Positions 1 through 8,065 of a stretch of DNA of 21,418 nucleotides are shown here, in pieces (the first letter of the stretch is position 1; every line of letters begins with the position of its first letter). Source of the stretch: CAADGY01 sp900696665. GTDB taxonomy: Bacteria > Acidobacteriota > Terriglobia > Bryobacterales > Bryobacteraceae. The stretch spans positions 1 to 21,418 of the forward strand of contig JAPSFM010000088.1 in the NCBI GenBank assembly GCA_035063885.1, in the 5' to 3' direction. The notes under the pieces are model-generated. The model saw only the letters and a list, made by a program, of their open reading frames with translations, ran no database searches and had not been told where the DNA came from. Position numbers and translations under genes: made by a program.

Positions 1-285
1 GTCGCCTCCGGGCTGCTCGTGGCCGAGCGGCAGTTTCGGAAGGTGATCGGCTATCGGCAGATCCCGACGCTGCTCTCATCCATGGCCAATGCCGTTTCAA
101 GGAAGTCAGTTGCGAGGGGGGGCAGCAGTCGCGTAGTCTATGAGTTACCGAGGGCCGCTACTTTCAACGGAGTTCCGGGCAAGCTCCTTGGCTACTTGGC
201 ACTATGCCAGATAGCACTACGCAGGCAACGCTCTGGACAAGGTACCGAAGGGCGGCACACACACGCCCGCAGATGCAACTGGTAA
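1..285 (+). mobile_element. IS256/Mutator-type transposase, C-terminal fragment
   Basis: The frame is open from base 1, so the gene enters from the left edge. Its first 45 or so residues read like the extreme C-terminus of IS256/Mutator transposases: an AERQFRKVIGYRQIPTLL stretch matching the family's typical 'E-x-x-FR-x-(V/I)-x-GY-x-x-(I/L)P' tail. The catalytic DDE core would lie outside the window. The remaining codons to the stop at 283-285 show no family resemblance and are probably read-through beyond the natural end. No terminal inverted repeat could be defined. The assignment rests on the short tail motif only. Confidence 0.5.
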
Positions 286-339
286 CCTACCGTTTTGATC
301 ACATCCACCGTCAGGCAAACGCCACAGCAGTGCCTTTGC

Positions 340-732
340 GCAGCGCTTCAATTAACGTTCTTTCACGTGACGAATGCTGCGCCGGAGAAAGAGCCACGCG
401 GTCGTTGGCAAAGAGTTTAATCTCTCTTTGTACGAATCTCTTGAACCCTGGCGATTCAATTGTTAACGTGCACGTGCCGGCTGCACTTGTGCAAATACAA
501 GCTGCCGTCGGTGTTGGTCTGGGCTTCGTGTGTGATTCCCAATTACGGGTTGTTCAGACTCAGTTTTACGTTCGCGATCGCAGCCTGCTGGCTGTCCCGT
601 GCCGACCCCTGAATCGTGCAGGAAATCTGTTGTGCTGAAAGGTTTGCCGAGCCGGCGGCAAAGAGCGCGGCTAGCAGTAGACAAGTTCCAAGGTAGCAGT
701 AGACAAGTTCCAAAGTACTTCTGATCCCTCAT
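340..732 (-). pseudogene. 5' relic of a TonB-dependent receptor gene
   Basis: Reading the minus strand from ATG 732-730, with AGGGAG about 11 bases upstream, gives MRDQKYFGTCLLL and, after removing one copy of a 22-bp duplication, a signal peptide ending ANLSAQQ. A carboxypeptidase-regulatory-like domain follows: GSARDSQQAAIANVKLSLNN, a TAA in frame, then LGITHEAQTNTDGS. After another frameshift it resumes as TLTIESPGFKRFVQREIKLF and ANDRVALS. This order (variable loop, 'T-N-x-D-G', 'PGFK-x-F', 'V-x-L') is the N-terminal extension of acidobacterial TonB-dependent receptors, like that at 2847-6086. At least three lesions (duplication, nonsense codon, frameshift) rule out function. Homology fades below about 340; plug and barrel are absent. 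Confidence 0.75.
672..715. repeat. 22-bp tandem duplication inside the receptor relic
   Basis: Two adjacent 22-base units, 672-693 and 694-715, are identical at 21 positions. They lie in the signal-peptide coding part of the minus-strand receptor relic. Because 22 is not a multiple of three, the second copy shifts the frame. Removing one copy restores a continuous hydrophobic signal sequence (GTCLLLAALFAAGSANLSA), which identifies the duplication as a disabling event. Confidence 0.85.
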
Positions 733-1206
733 TAAACTTGACTCCCTAGTCTCAAAACCGCCCCTCGGAGGAACGGTGAGATTGGGAGGATCATTTGCCA
801 CGGACGTGACTAGTGTCAACTGACTAGAATCAGCCCATTAGAAATCCTGCCGCTCGCCTCTCGCCTGCCCCCGGGGCACCGCGTGGAGTCCGGAAGTCCA
901 TATCGCAAGAATCAATCAAAACCATCGAAATAATCTGCTAGACATTCCTTCGCTCCAGCAATAGAGTGTATCCACGTGAGTTGTATGGCCTCCCCAGGAG
1001 AGCACTTCGAGTTGGGCGACAGCCAGTGAAGGCGATGTTCTTAAACCGCAATTCTTGCCGTTCGGCGCACCCTGAACAGGCGGGTGCGCGAAGTTTCCGC
1101 CGGTGTGCAGTTTCCTCCTCGCGGAACGGAGGCCCTGCTTTCCATACCGCCGGCCGCATCCAGATGCGGACTCCTGCCGTGGATTGGAACTGATTAGGAG
1201 ATTGCC
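733..1206 (+). other. Intergenic leader before the GH28 operon, with two hairpins
   Basis: No convincing gene is present. Two dyads lie in the second half: an 8-bp stem GCGCACCC/GGGTGCGC at 1065-1072 and 1082-1089 with a 9-base loop, and a 7-bp stem CCGCATC/GATGCGG at 1154-1169 with a 2-base loop. They fall in what should be the 5' leader of the polysaccharide operon. AGGAG at 1196-1200, six bases before ATG 1207, is the ribosome site of the first gene. No strong promoter for that gene was recognised. Confidence 0.4.
790..819 (-). promoter_or_regulatory. Candidate sigma-70-like promoter of the receptor relic
   Basis: On the minus strand a perfect TTGACA (814-819) is followed after 18 bases by AATGAT (790-795), four of six matches to the -10 consensus. 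It would start transcription about 50 bases before the relic's ATG at 732. The position is right for the dead gene, but this is a motif match only. Confidence 0.35.
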
Positions 1207-2796
1207 ATGCGCAACACTGAATTACGCCGCGACTTCCTGTTGGGCCTTGCCCCGGCGGCAGGCCTGGCCGCCGCGGCCCCGGCCGATCGCGCCGCCGCCG
1301 GGCGCGCGGCCTTCAACGTTCGCGACTTCGGCGCGGCGGGCGACGGCGCCAAGCTGGACACCGACGCCATCCAGAAGGCAGTGGACGCTTGCTCGCAGGC
1401 CGGAGGCGGGTCGGTCTGGTTCCCGGCCGGCGCCTACCTTTCCGGGACGATTGTCCTGAAGAGCCACGTCATGATCCACCTCGACGCGGGCGCCACGCTC
1501 CTGGGCAGCAAGAACCTTCAGGACTACCCGTCCCACATCCCCGCGTTCCGTTCTTACACCGATACGTACACAGAACGGAGCTTGATCTACGCGGAGGGCC
1601 TGGAAAATATCGGCATCGGGGGCCGCGGGGTGCTGGACGGACAGGGAGCGGCCTTCAAGGGTCCCTACAAGGTCCGGCCCTATCTGATGCGTTTCGTCAG
1701 TTGCCGCAACATCTCGATGACCGATATCACCATCAGGAACTCACCCATGTGGGTGCAGCACTACCTGGCCTGTGACGAGGTCGAGATCCGCGGCATCAGC
1801 GTCCACAGCCACGTCAACGCCAACAACGACGGAATCGATATCGACTGTTCGCAGCGAGTTCGTATTTCCGATTGTGAAATCGACTCCGGAGATGACGCGA
1901 TCGTGTTGAAGGCGACAGCGGGCCGGCCGTGCAAGGACGTGACCGTCACCAACTGCGTTTTACGTTCCAGGTGCAACGCTCTCAAGTTGGGCACCGAATC
2001 GAACGGCAACTTCGAGAACATCATCCTCTCGAATTGCACGGTATACGACACGGGACTGGCCGGAATCGCCATTGAGATGGTGGACGGCGGCCTGCTCGAC
2101 CGCGTCGTCGTTTCCAACGTCGTCATGAACGGAACCGGGGCGCCGGTATTCGTCCGCTTGGGCAACCGGGCCCGGCCGTTCACCGCAAACGGTCCCCGGC
2201 CGCCAATGGGAAGAATGCGGAATATTTTGATCAGCAACGTGCAGGCGATTGGCGCCACAAAGACTGGTTGCTCCATCACCGGGCTGCCGGGGCACGCGGT
2301 CGAGAATGTCGCGCTGGACAACATTCGGCTCGTATTCGCCGGTGGCGGCACGGCCGCCGACGCTCAGCGCCGGGTCCCGGAAAATGAGGAAAAGTACCCG
2401 GAGTTCGGCATGTTCGGCACGCTGCCGGCGTACGGCTTGTATTGCCGGCACGTGAAGAACCTGAGCCTGCGCAACGTGGAAACGAACTATGCGGCTCCGG
2501 ATGAGCGCCCGGCCCTGGTCTGCGACGATGTAGAGGGCCTGGAGGTGACGGGCGGCGCGTTGGCCGGCCCTGCCGGGACGAATCCGGTAATGCATCTGAC
2601 CCAGGTGAAGGACGCTTTCATACACGGGTGCCGCTCAGGAACCACCCCGGCATGGCTGTCCGTTTCCGGCAGCGGCTCCGAACGGGTGACCTTGATGGGC
2701 AACGAATTGTCCGGCGCAACGAAACCGGTGGATGTGGCGCCGGACGTACCAAGGGATGCGGTGGTGCTGCTGAACAACCGGGTGCGCCAAGCCTAG
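1207..2796 (+). CDS. Glycoside hydrolase family 28 (polygalacturonase-like)
   Basis: A 529-residue secreted right-handed beta-helix enzyme expected to hydrolyse galacturonic-acid linkages in pectin. The N-terminus (RRDFLLGLA, then an Ala-rich stretch) resembles a Tat signal. The opening FNVRDFGAAGDGAKLDT near residues 36-52 is the classic entry of bacterial GH28 and pectate-lyase-like helices. Conserved acidic positions are visible: NNDGIDID at 206-213 (the family's NTD site) and SGDDAIVLK at 227-235 (the DD pair). Where classical members carry GHG this protein has RCNALKLGTES (255-265), so the usual histidine is absent. AGGAG six bases upstream fixes the start. It is the first gene of the run, 50 bases ahead of the TonB receptor. 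Exact substrate (homogalacturonan, rhamnogalacturonan or xylogalacturonan) cannot be read. Confidence 0.88.
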   Translation: MRNTELRRDFLLGLAPAAGLAAAAPADRAAAGRAAFNVRDFGAAGDGAKLDTDAIQKAVDACSQAGGGSVWFPAGAYLSGTIVLKSHVMIHLDAGATLLGSKNLQDYPSHIPAFRSYTDTYTERSLIYAEGLENIGIGGRGVLDGQGAAFKGPYKVRPYLMRFVSCRNISMTDITIRNSPMWVQHYLACDEVEIRGISVHSHVNANNDGIDIDCSQRVRISDCEIDSGDDAIVLKATAGRPCKDVTVTNCVLRSRCNALKLGTESNGNFENIILSNCTVYDTGLAGIAIEMVDGGLLDRVVVSNVVMNGTGAPVFVRLGNRARPFTANGPRPPMGRMRNILISNVQAIGATKTGCSITGLPGHAVENVALDNIRLVFAGGGTAADAQRRVPENEEKYPEFGMFGTLPAYGLYCRHVKNLSLRNVETNYAAPDERPALVCDDVEGLEVTGGALAGPAGTNPVMHLTQVKDAFIHGCRSGTTPAWLSVSGSGSERVTLMGNELSGATKPVDVAPDVPRDAVVLLNNRVRQA

Positions 2797-2846
2797 GCGC
2801 CGCCCAGTGCAGCTTTACGTCTTTTGTGGAGATTAAGGGGACCTAC

Positions 2847-5800
2847 ATGAGCAGCTTATCTATAGTGCGCAGACCGGTTCGGATTGTTGAACTGGCAATC
2901 GCCGCCTTGTTTCTGGTGCTGGGAGCCGCGGGAACCGCGTTCGCCCAGAGGACCACGGCTTCGATCTCTGGTTCCATCGTCGATGCCTCGGAAGCCGCAG
3001 CGCCGGGCGCCAGTGTGGTGGTTCGAAACCTCTCCACCGGGGCGGAACGCAGGGTGGAATCGAGTGATCTTGGCTTCTACGTGGTCACCGCGTTGCCGGC
3101 GGGGCGGTATTCGGTGACCATCAGCAAAGCGGGATTCCAGACTCAAACGATCCCGGAACTGGTCCTGGTGGTGGACCAGAACGCTACCATCAACATTTCC
3201 TTAAAGGTCGCCTCGGTCTCCGAGACCGTAGAGGTGTCAGCCGAGACAGCCGCCATCGACACCCGCACAGCCACGCTCAGCACCGTGATCAACGAGAGGC
3301 AGATTAACGAATTGCCGCTCAACGGCCGCAATGTCCTGCAGTTGATGCAGTTGACGCCGGGCACCTTGCAAGGCACCGGCACGTTCAACCAGGGCGCAAC
3401 GCGGCCGGAAGTTGGTTCGCAGATGATCTCGGCCAGCGGCGGCCGGGGCAACTCCACCACGTTTGTACTGGACGGCGGACTGCACGAAGATCCCTACACC
3501 GAAGTGGCCAACGTCGCACCCAACCCGGATGCCATCCAGGAATTCAGCTTCCAGACCAACAACTACTCGGCCAAGTTCGCCGGACGCGGCGGAGGCGTGG
3601 TCAACATGGTGACCAAGTCCGGCACCAACGTTTTCCACGGCTCGCTGTTTGAATACATTCGCAACTCCAAACTGAATGCGCGCAACTTCTTTGCCGCCAC
3701 CGACGACGGCATGAAACGCAACCAGTACGGGGCTTCGGTGGGCGGCCCGATGATCCGCAACCGGACTTTCTTCTTCTTCTCCTGGCAGGGCACTCAACTC
3801 CGGCAGCGCCCACCGCTTTCCACCGCAATCGTAGCCACTCCGGCGCAGCGGCAAGGCGATTTCTCAAGCATGCTGCCCGGCACCCAATTGATCGACCCCA
3901 CCACCAGGCAGCCCGTTCCAGGCAACATCATCCCAACCTCAAAGTTGGATCCCGTGGCCCAGAACGTCCTGAAGACGATCCCGCTGCCCAACCAGCCGAA
4001 CGGGCTGCTCTATTATGTCCAGGCCTCATCGCAAACCGACAACCAGTACGTCGGACGCATCGATCACCAGTTCACACAGAACCACCGGCTCTCCGGCCGT
4101 TATTTTTTCGACGGTCTGGACAACCCGGGCATTATTGACCAGCAGAACCGCCTCACGAACATTCCCGACCGGCGCTGGGGCAGCCAGAGCTTTAACCTTT
4201 CCGACACCTACCTGTTTGGCGGGAACCTGCTCACCAATACCACGTTGAGTTTCAGCCGGACGTTGAACGTGCAGACCGCTCAGGATTTCCCTGGGAACAA
4301 GGCGCTGGGAATCAATGTTCCGATCATGTCCAAGGGAGACTCTTTTCGCTTCTCCATAGGAGGCTATTTCGGCAACGGCGTCAACGCCCTGTACCGCGTG
4401 GCGCGGAACCAGTATTCGCTGCAACATTCCTGGTCGTGGACTCACGGGCGCCATCAGGTGGAATTCGGCATGGATATCACGCGCGAGCAGAGTCTCCTCG
4501 ACCAGGACTTCCTTTCCGATGGCAACTGGTCCTTCGGGGGCCGGCTATCGGGCAACAACCTGGCTGATTTCATGTACGGAAAGGCCAGCGCTTACGCGCA
4601 GATATCCACGTTGTACGACAACCTGGTGCGCAACCTGTATGGCGCCTTCATTCAGGACACCTTTAAGCTGAGCCGGAGTGTCAGCATCAACCTGGGATTG
4701 CGCTGGAATCCGTTCATACCGTTTACGGACGAACCCGCCCACCAGATTTCGTTATTCGACCAAGCCTCCTACCAGGCTGGAAAACGCTCCCAGCGATTCC
4801 CCAACCTGCCGCCCGGCGTGTTTGCCGGTGGAGACCCGGGCGTACCCGATGCGGTCGTGAATTCCGCTTATGGCGTCTTCGACCCGCGCGTGGGCATCGC
4901 TTGGGACGTCTTTGGAAACGGCAAGACCAGCCTGCGCGCAGGATACGGCCGCTTCCACGACCAAATGGTCGGGCTGAGCTATAACCGCCAACTCACCTCG
5001 CCGCCCAACTCGGTGCGAGTGGACATTACCACCCCGCCGAGTTTTGCCAATCCCTACCTTGGCGTGAACAACCCCTTCCCCGTCACACGCCCCATCTCTC
5101 CCACGCAAAAGTTCCCCATGCCGTTTCTCCTGGTGGCCTACGACCCGGCGTTCCATTACCCGACCATTCATCAGTGGAACCTGACCATCGAGCAAACTCT
5201 GCCTAAGAGGCTGGTGGCACGGGTTACCTTCCAGGGTTCCGCCGGGAGGAACCTGTTCCATGCGTCGGAACTCAACGCGGCGGTCTACGGGCCAGGCGCC
5301 ACCATCGGCAACACCAATGCGCGCCGCCCCCGGCCGGACTTCACCCAGCTCACCTTCTCCGGCACCTACGGCGTGGCCAACTATGAAGCGCTGGTGGCGA
5401 GCGTGGAGAAGCGCCTCTCCAGCGGCTTGACCTTCCTGGCTGGTTTTAGTTGGCAAAAGTCCCTGGACCTCGCATCCAGCACCGCATTCGAGGGCAACCT
5501 GGGCGCTTATCCATACGGCAGCATCATGCGCGATTACGGCGTCTCCGATTACAACCGGACAACCCGGTTCACCGGCTCTTTCAACTACCAAATCCCCGGT
5601 CCCAAATCAGGTCCGGCGCACTATGTTGTAGGAGGGTGGCAGCTCAATGGCATCCTGACGTTCCAAAGCGGCGGCCCCATGACAATCAACACCGGCTTTG
5701 ACAACTCCTTCAGCGGCATTGGCGGGGATCGCGTGGACATCATCGGCAATCCGAGTCTTCCCGATGGCCGCCCGCGCGGCGACCAGATCAAGAAATGGTT

Positions 5801-6086
5801 CAACACGGCCGCCTTCAAGGCTAATACACCGGGCACCTTCGGCACCTTAGGCCGCAACACTATGGTCGGGCCCGGCCTTTCGAATATTGACCTTTCAATC
5901 TTCAAGGCCTTCGCGATGCCTTACTCGGAACGACACAAAGTGGAGTTCCGCGCCGAGTTCTTCAACGCGCTGAACCACGTCAACCTGAATAATCCGAGCA
6001 CTAACTTCAGCTCCAGCGTCTTCGGCCAAATTACCAGCGCGAGAGGTCCTCGCATACTTCAGTTCGGGCTGCGGTACTCGTTCTGA
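2847..6086 (+). CDS. TonB-dependent receptor, carboxypeptidase-regulatory-like type
   Basis: Outer-membrane active importer, 1,079 residues from ATG 2847; AAGGGG ends six bases upstream. The frame extends further 5' into the GH28 gene, but only this start gives a proper signal peptide (hydrophobic segment ending GTAFAQ). A carboxypeptidase-regulatory-like beta-sandwich follows (TTASISGSIVDASEAAAPGA), then a plug domain with INELPLNGRNVLQLMQLTPG, and a large barrel. The chain ends in the aromatic FGLRYSF, as expected for barrel insertion. No SusD-like lipoprotein is next to it, the usual acidobacterial arrangement. Flanking secreted enzymes make oligo-uronides or related oligosaccharides the likely cargo, by inference. 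It is 28 bases before the esterase gene and probably cotranscribed. Confidence 0.92.
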   Translation: MSSLSIVRRPVRIVELAIAALFLVLGAAGTAFAQRTTASISGSIVDASEAAAPGASVVVRNLSTGAERRVESSDLGFYVVTALPAGRYSVTISKAGFQTQTIPELVLVVDQNATINISLKVASVSETVEVSAETAAIDTRTATLSTVINERQINELPLNGRNVLQLMQLTPGTLQGTGTFNQGATRPEVGSQMISASGGRGNSTTFVLDGGLHEDPYTEVANVAPNPDAIQEFSFQTNNYSAKFAGRGGGVVNMVTKSGTNVFHGSLFEYIRNSKLNARNFFAATDDGMKRNQYGASVGGPMIRNRTFFFFSWQGTQLRQRPPLSTAIVATPAQRQGDFSSMLPGTQLIDPTTRQPVPGNIIPTSKLDPVAQNVLKTIPLPNQPNGLLYYVQASSQTDNQYVGRIDHQFTQNHRLSGRYFFDGLDNPGIIDQQNRLTNIPDRRWGSQSFNLSDTYLFGGNLLTNTTLSFSRTLNVQTAQDFPGNKALGINVPIMSKGDSFRFSIGGYFGNGVNALYRVARNQYSLQHSWSWTHGRHQVEFGMDITREQSLLDQDFLSDGNWSFGGRLSGNNLADFMYGKASAYAQISTLYDNLVRNLYGAFIQDTFKLSRSVSINLGLRWNPFIPFTDEPAHQISLFDQASYQAGKRSQRFPNLPPGVFAGGDPGVPDAVVNSAYGVFDPRVGIAWDVFGNGKTSLRAGYGRFHDQMVGLSYNRQLTSPPNSVRVDITTPPSFANPYLGVNNPFPVTRPISPTQKFPMPFLLVAYDPAFHYPTIHQWNLTIEQTLPKRLVARVTFQGSAGRNLFHASELNAAVYGPGATIGNTNARRPRPDFTQLTFSGTYGVANYEALVASVEKRLSSGLTFLAGFSWQKSLDLASSTAFEGNLGAYPYGSIMRDYGVSDYNRTTRFTGSFNYQIPGPKSGPAHYVVGGWQLNGILTFQSGGPMTINTGFDNSFSGIGGDRVDIIGNPSLPDGRPRGDQIKKWFNTAAFKANTPGTFGTLGRNTMVGPGLSNIDLSIFKAFAMPYSERHKVEFRAEFFNALNHVNLNNPSTNFSSSVFGQITSARGPRILQFGLRYSF

Positions 6087-6114
6087 CTCTTCCGCCACAT
6101 AGTTCGAGTTCTTA

Positions 6115-8013
6115 ATGGGTAAGATCATTCCCCTACTCCTGGTTTCACTCTGCGTGCCGCTGCGGGCGCAGACGAACCCGGGGGACCTCGCACTTCACCT
6201 CGGCCGGCGTATCCTGCCGCCCGAGGTGACCGCGTCGGAATTGAGTCTGTATCTGATGAAGAAAGTGATCCCGCCCGCGCCCCCACGCGCGGCCGAGCAA
6301 TGGACGGCCGAAGCCAAACAACTCCGGAAGCGCGTGCTTGGGGAAATCGTCTTTCATGGCTGGCCCCGCGAATGGGTCGATTCGCCTCTGAAAGTGGACG
6401 ATCTCGGGCTGATGCCCTCAGGCCCCGGATACCGCATGCGCAAGCTGCGTTACGAGATCATTCCCGGCTTCCAATCTACCGCTATCCTCTACGAGCCCGA
6501 AAACCTGCGTGGAAAAGTGCCGGCGATCCTGAACGTCAACGGGCATTCCCCCGGTGGAAAATCCGTCGAGTTTAAGCAGAAGCGATGCATCAACCAAGCC
6601 CGGCGCGGCATTCTCTCCTTAAACCTGGAGTGGCCGTCGTTTGGCGAGTTGAACCAGCCCGAAAACAAGCACTGGTTCGGCGCGCACCTCGACCTTGTGG
6701 GGGCCAACGGAGTGGGACTGTTCTACTTGGCCATGCGCCGCGGCCTGGATTACCTCGACGCTCACCCCAACGTGGATCGCACCCGCCTCGGCGTGACAGG
6801 ATTATCCGGCGGCGGATGGCAGACCATTATCCTCAGTTCACTCGACGAGCGGGTCTGGGCCGCGGCTCCTGTAGCGGGCTACTCCGGCCTGACGTCGCGC
6901 ATTGAACGCGCCGGCGATATCGGCGACGTCGAACAGAACCCCACCGACTTGCTTACCATCGCCGATTACCCGCAGTTCACCGCCATGCGCGCCCCGCGGC
7001 CCACGCTTTTGGTCTACAACGCCGAGGACGACTGCTGTTTCCGCGGCCCGCTGGTGAAGCCTTATGTCTACGATGCCATCCGCCCTTTCTTTAAGCTCTA
7101 CGGGCACGAAGACCGGTTCGTGTGGCACCTCAACACCGATCCCTCCGATCACAACTATCAGCTCGACAACCGCCAGGCCTCGTACCGCTTCTTTGCCGCT
7201 CAGTTCGGCATGCCGCCCGTGGATGCCGAGATCCCCGTCGATGCCGGGATTAAGAGCCAGGACGAACTGGTGGTGGGTCTGCCCGCGGACAACCTGACCA
7301 TTCTGGGCGTGGCCAAAAAGCTGGCGGCGCGGAATGAGAAGCCGGCAGGTCCGGCGCAAAAGGCGGTGCTCCAGGAAACCGTGCGCTACCGTCCGGTGGA
7401 GTTGCAGCATGCCCTGGCGGTGACGAGCACACACTCCCGTGGTCTCGAGACGCGTTCCTTCCGGTTCCAGTTCAGCAACGGCTTGAGCGCCAGCGCGGTG
7501 TGGCTTAAGGCGCTCGCCGTCGTGGAACCGGCGCCCGCTACCGTGGTTCTGGACGACAAGGGAAAGAAGGCGGCGGCCGCGGCAATCTCGGCCCGCGTGA
7601 ATCGCGGCGAGCAGGTGCTGGCCCTCGACCTGCTCTTCATGGGCGATGCCGTCCCTCAGGCGCCCGGTATGAGCGGGTTCGCGCAACTGCTGGCAACCAC
7701 CGGAGACCGCCCGCTCGGCATGGAGGCCGCGCAACTCATCGCCGCCGTCCGCTGGCTAAAGAAGTCGGGTGCGCCCTCGGTCCGGCTGGAGACCTCCGGT
7801 ATCCGCAGCCAGGTGATCGGCTTGGCCGCCGCCGTGCTGGAGCCAGGCCTGTTCTCAGGAATTAAGCAGAGTAAGGGAATGTCTTCGTTCGCCCACCTGC
7901 TCGAAGCGCCGGTCAACTACGAGGACGCCGCCGACCTGTTCTGCCTCGACCTTTTCAAGAAGTTTGATATCGGCACGCTGGCGCAGGCGAATAAGGATGT
8001 TTCCGCCCGATGA
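6115..8013 (+). CDS. Secreted acetyl-xylan-esterase-like alpha/beta hydrolase
   Basis: A 632-residue exported hydrolase likely to remove acetyl or other ester groups from the polysaccharide attacked by its neighbours. A short signal peptide (to about residue 19, ending RAQ) is followed by an alpha/beta-hydrolase fold of the acetyl xylan esterase/dienelactone hydrolase group. The nucleophile elbow is GLSGGGW with Ser231; NAEDD (Asp305 or Asp306) and PSDHNY (His346) complete a plausible triad. The C-terminal third (about 440-632) resembles a second, degenerate hydrolase fold: it has VRLETSGIRSQVIGL where an elbow would lie but no clear nucleophile motif. There is no good ribosome site before ATG 6115, 28 bases after the receptor stop, so translation may be coupled. 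The ester substrate is not determined. Confidence 0.8.
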   Translation: MGKIIPLLLVSLCVPLRAQTNPGDLALHLGRRILPPEVTASELSLYLMKKVIPPAPPRAAEQWTAEAKQLRKRVLGEIVFHGWPREWVDSPLKVDDLGLMPSGPGYRMRKLRYEIIPGFQSTAILYEPENLRGKVPAILNVNGHSPGGKSVEFKQKRCINQARRGILSLNLEWPSFGELNQPENKHWFGAHLDLVGANGVGLFYLAMRRGLDYLDAHPNVDRTRLGVTGLSGGGWQTIILSSLDERVWAAAPVAGYSGLTSRIERAGDIGDVEQNPTDLLTIADYPQFTAMRAPRPTLLVYNAEDDCCFRGPLVKPYVYDAIRPFFKLYGHEDRFVWHLNTDPSDHNYQLDNRQASYRFFAAQFGMPPVDAEIPVDAGIKSQDELVVGLPADNLTILGVAKKLAARNEKPAGPAQKAVLQETVRYRPVELQHALAVTSTHSRGLETRSFRFQFSNGLSASAVWLKALAVVEPAPATVVLDDKGKKAAAAAISARVNRGEQVLALDLLFMGDAVPQAPGMSGFAQLLATTGDRPLGMEAAQLIAAVRWLKKSGAPSVRLETSGIRSQVIGLAAAVLEPGLFSGIKQSKGMSSFAHLLEAPVNYEDAADLFCLDLFKKFDIGTLAQANKDVSAR

Positions 8014-8065
8014 TTCTTGGTCCGGCCCCCAATGCAACTAAAGTAACTTAGGAGGTTAGTTTTTC

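Noticed and set aside
738..766. TTGACT as a plus-strand promoter
   Set aside because: No -10-like sequence lies at a suitable distance downstream.
2628..2846. A 73-residue N-terminal extension of the TonB receptor frame
   Set aside because: It lies inside the GH28 gene; ATG 2847 has a ribosome site and begins a proper signal peptide.
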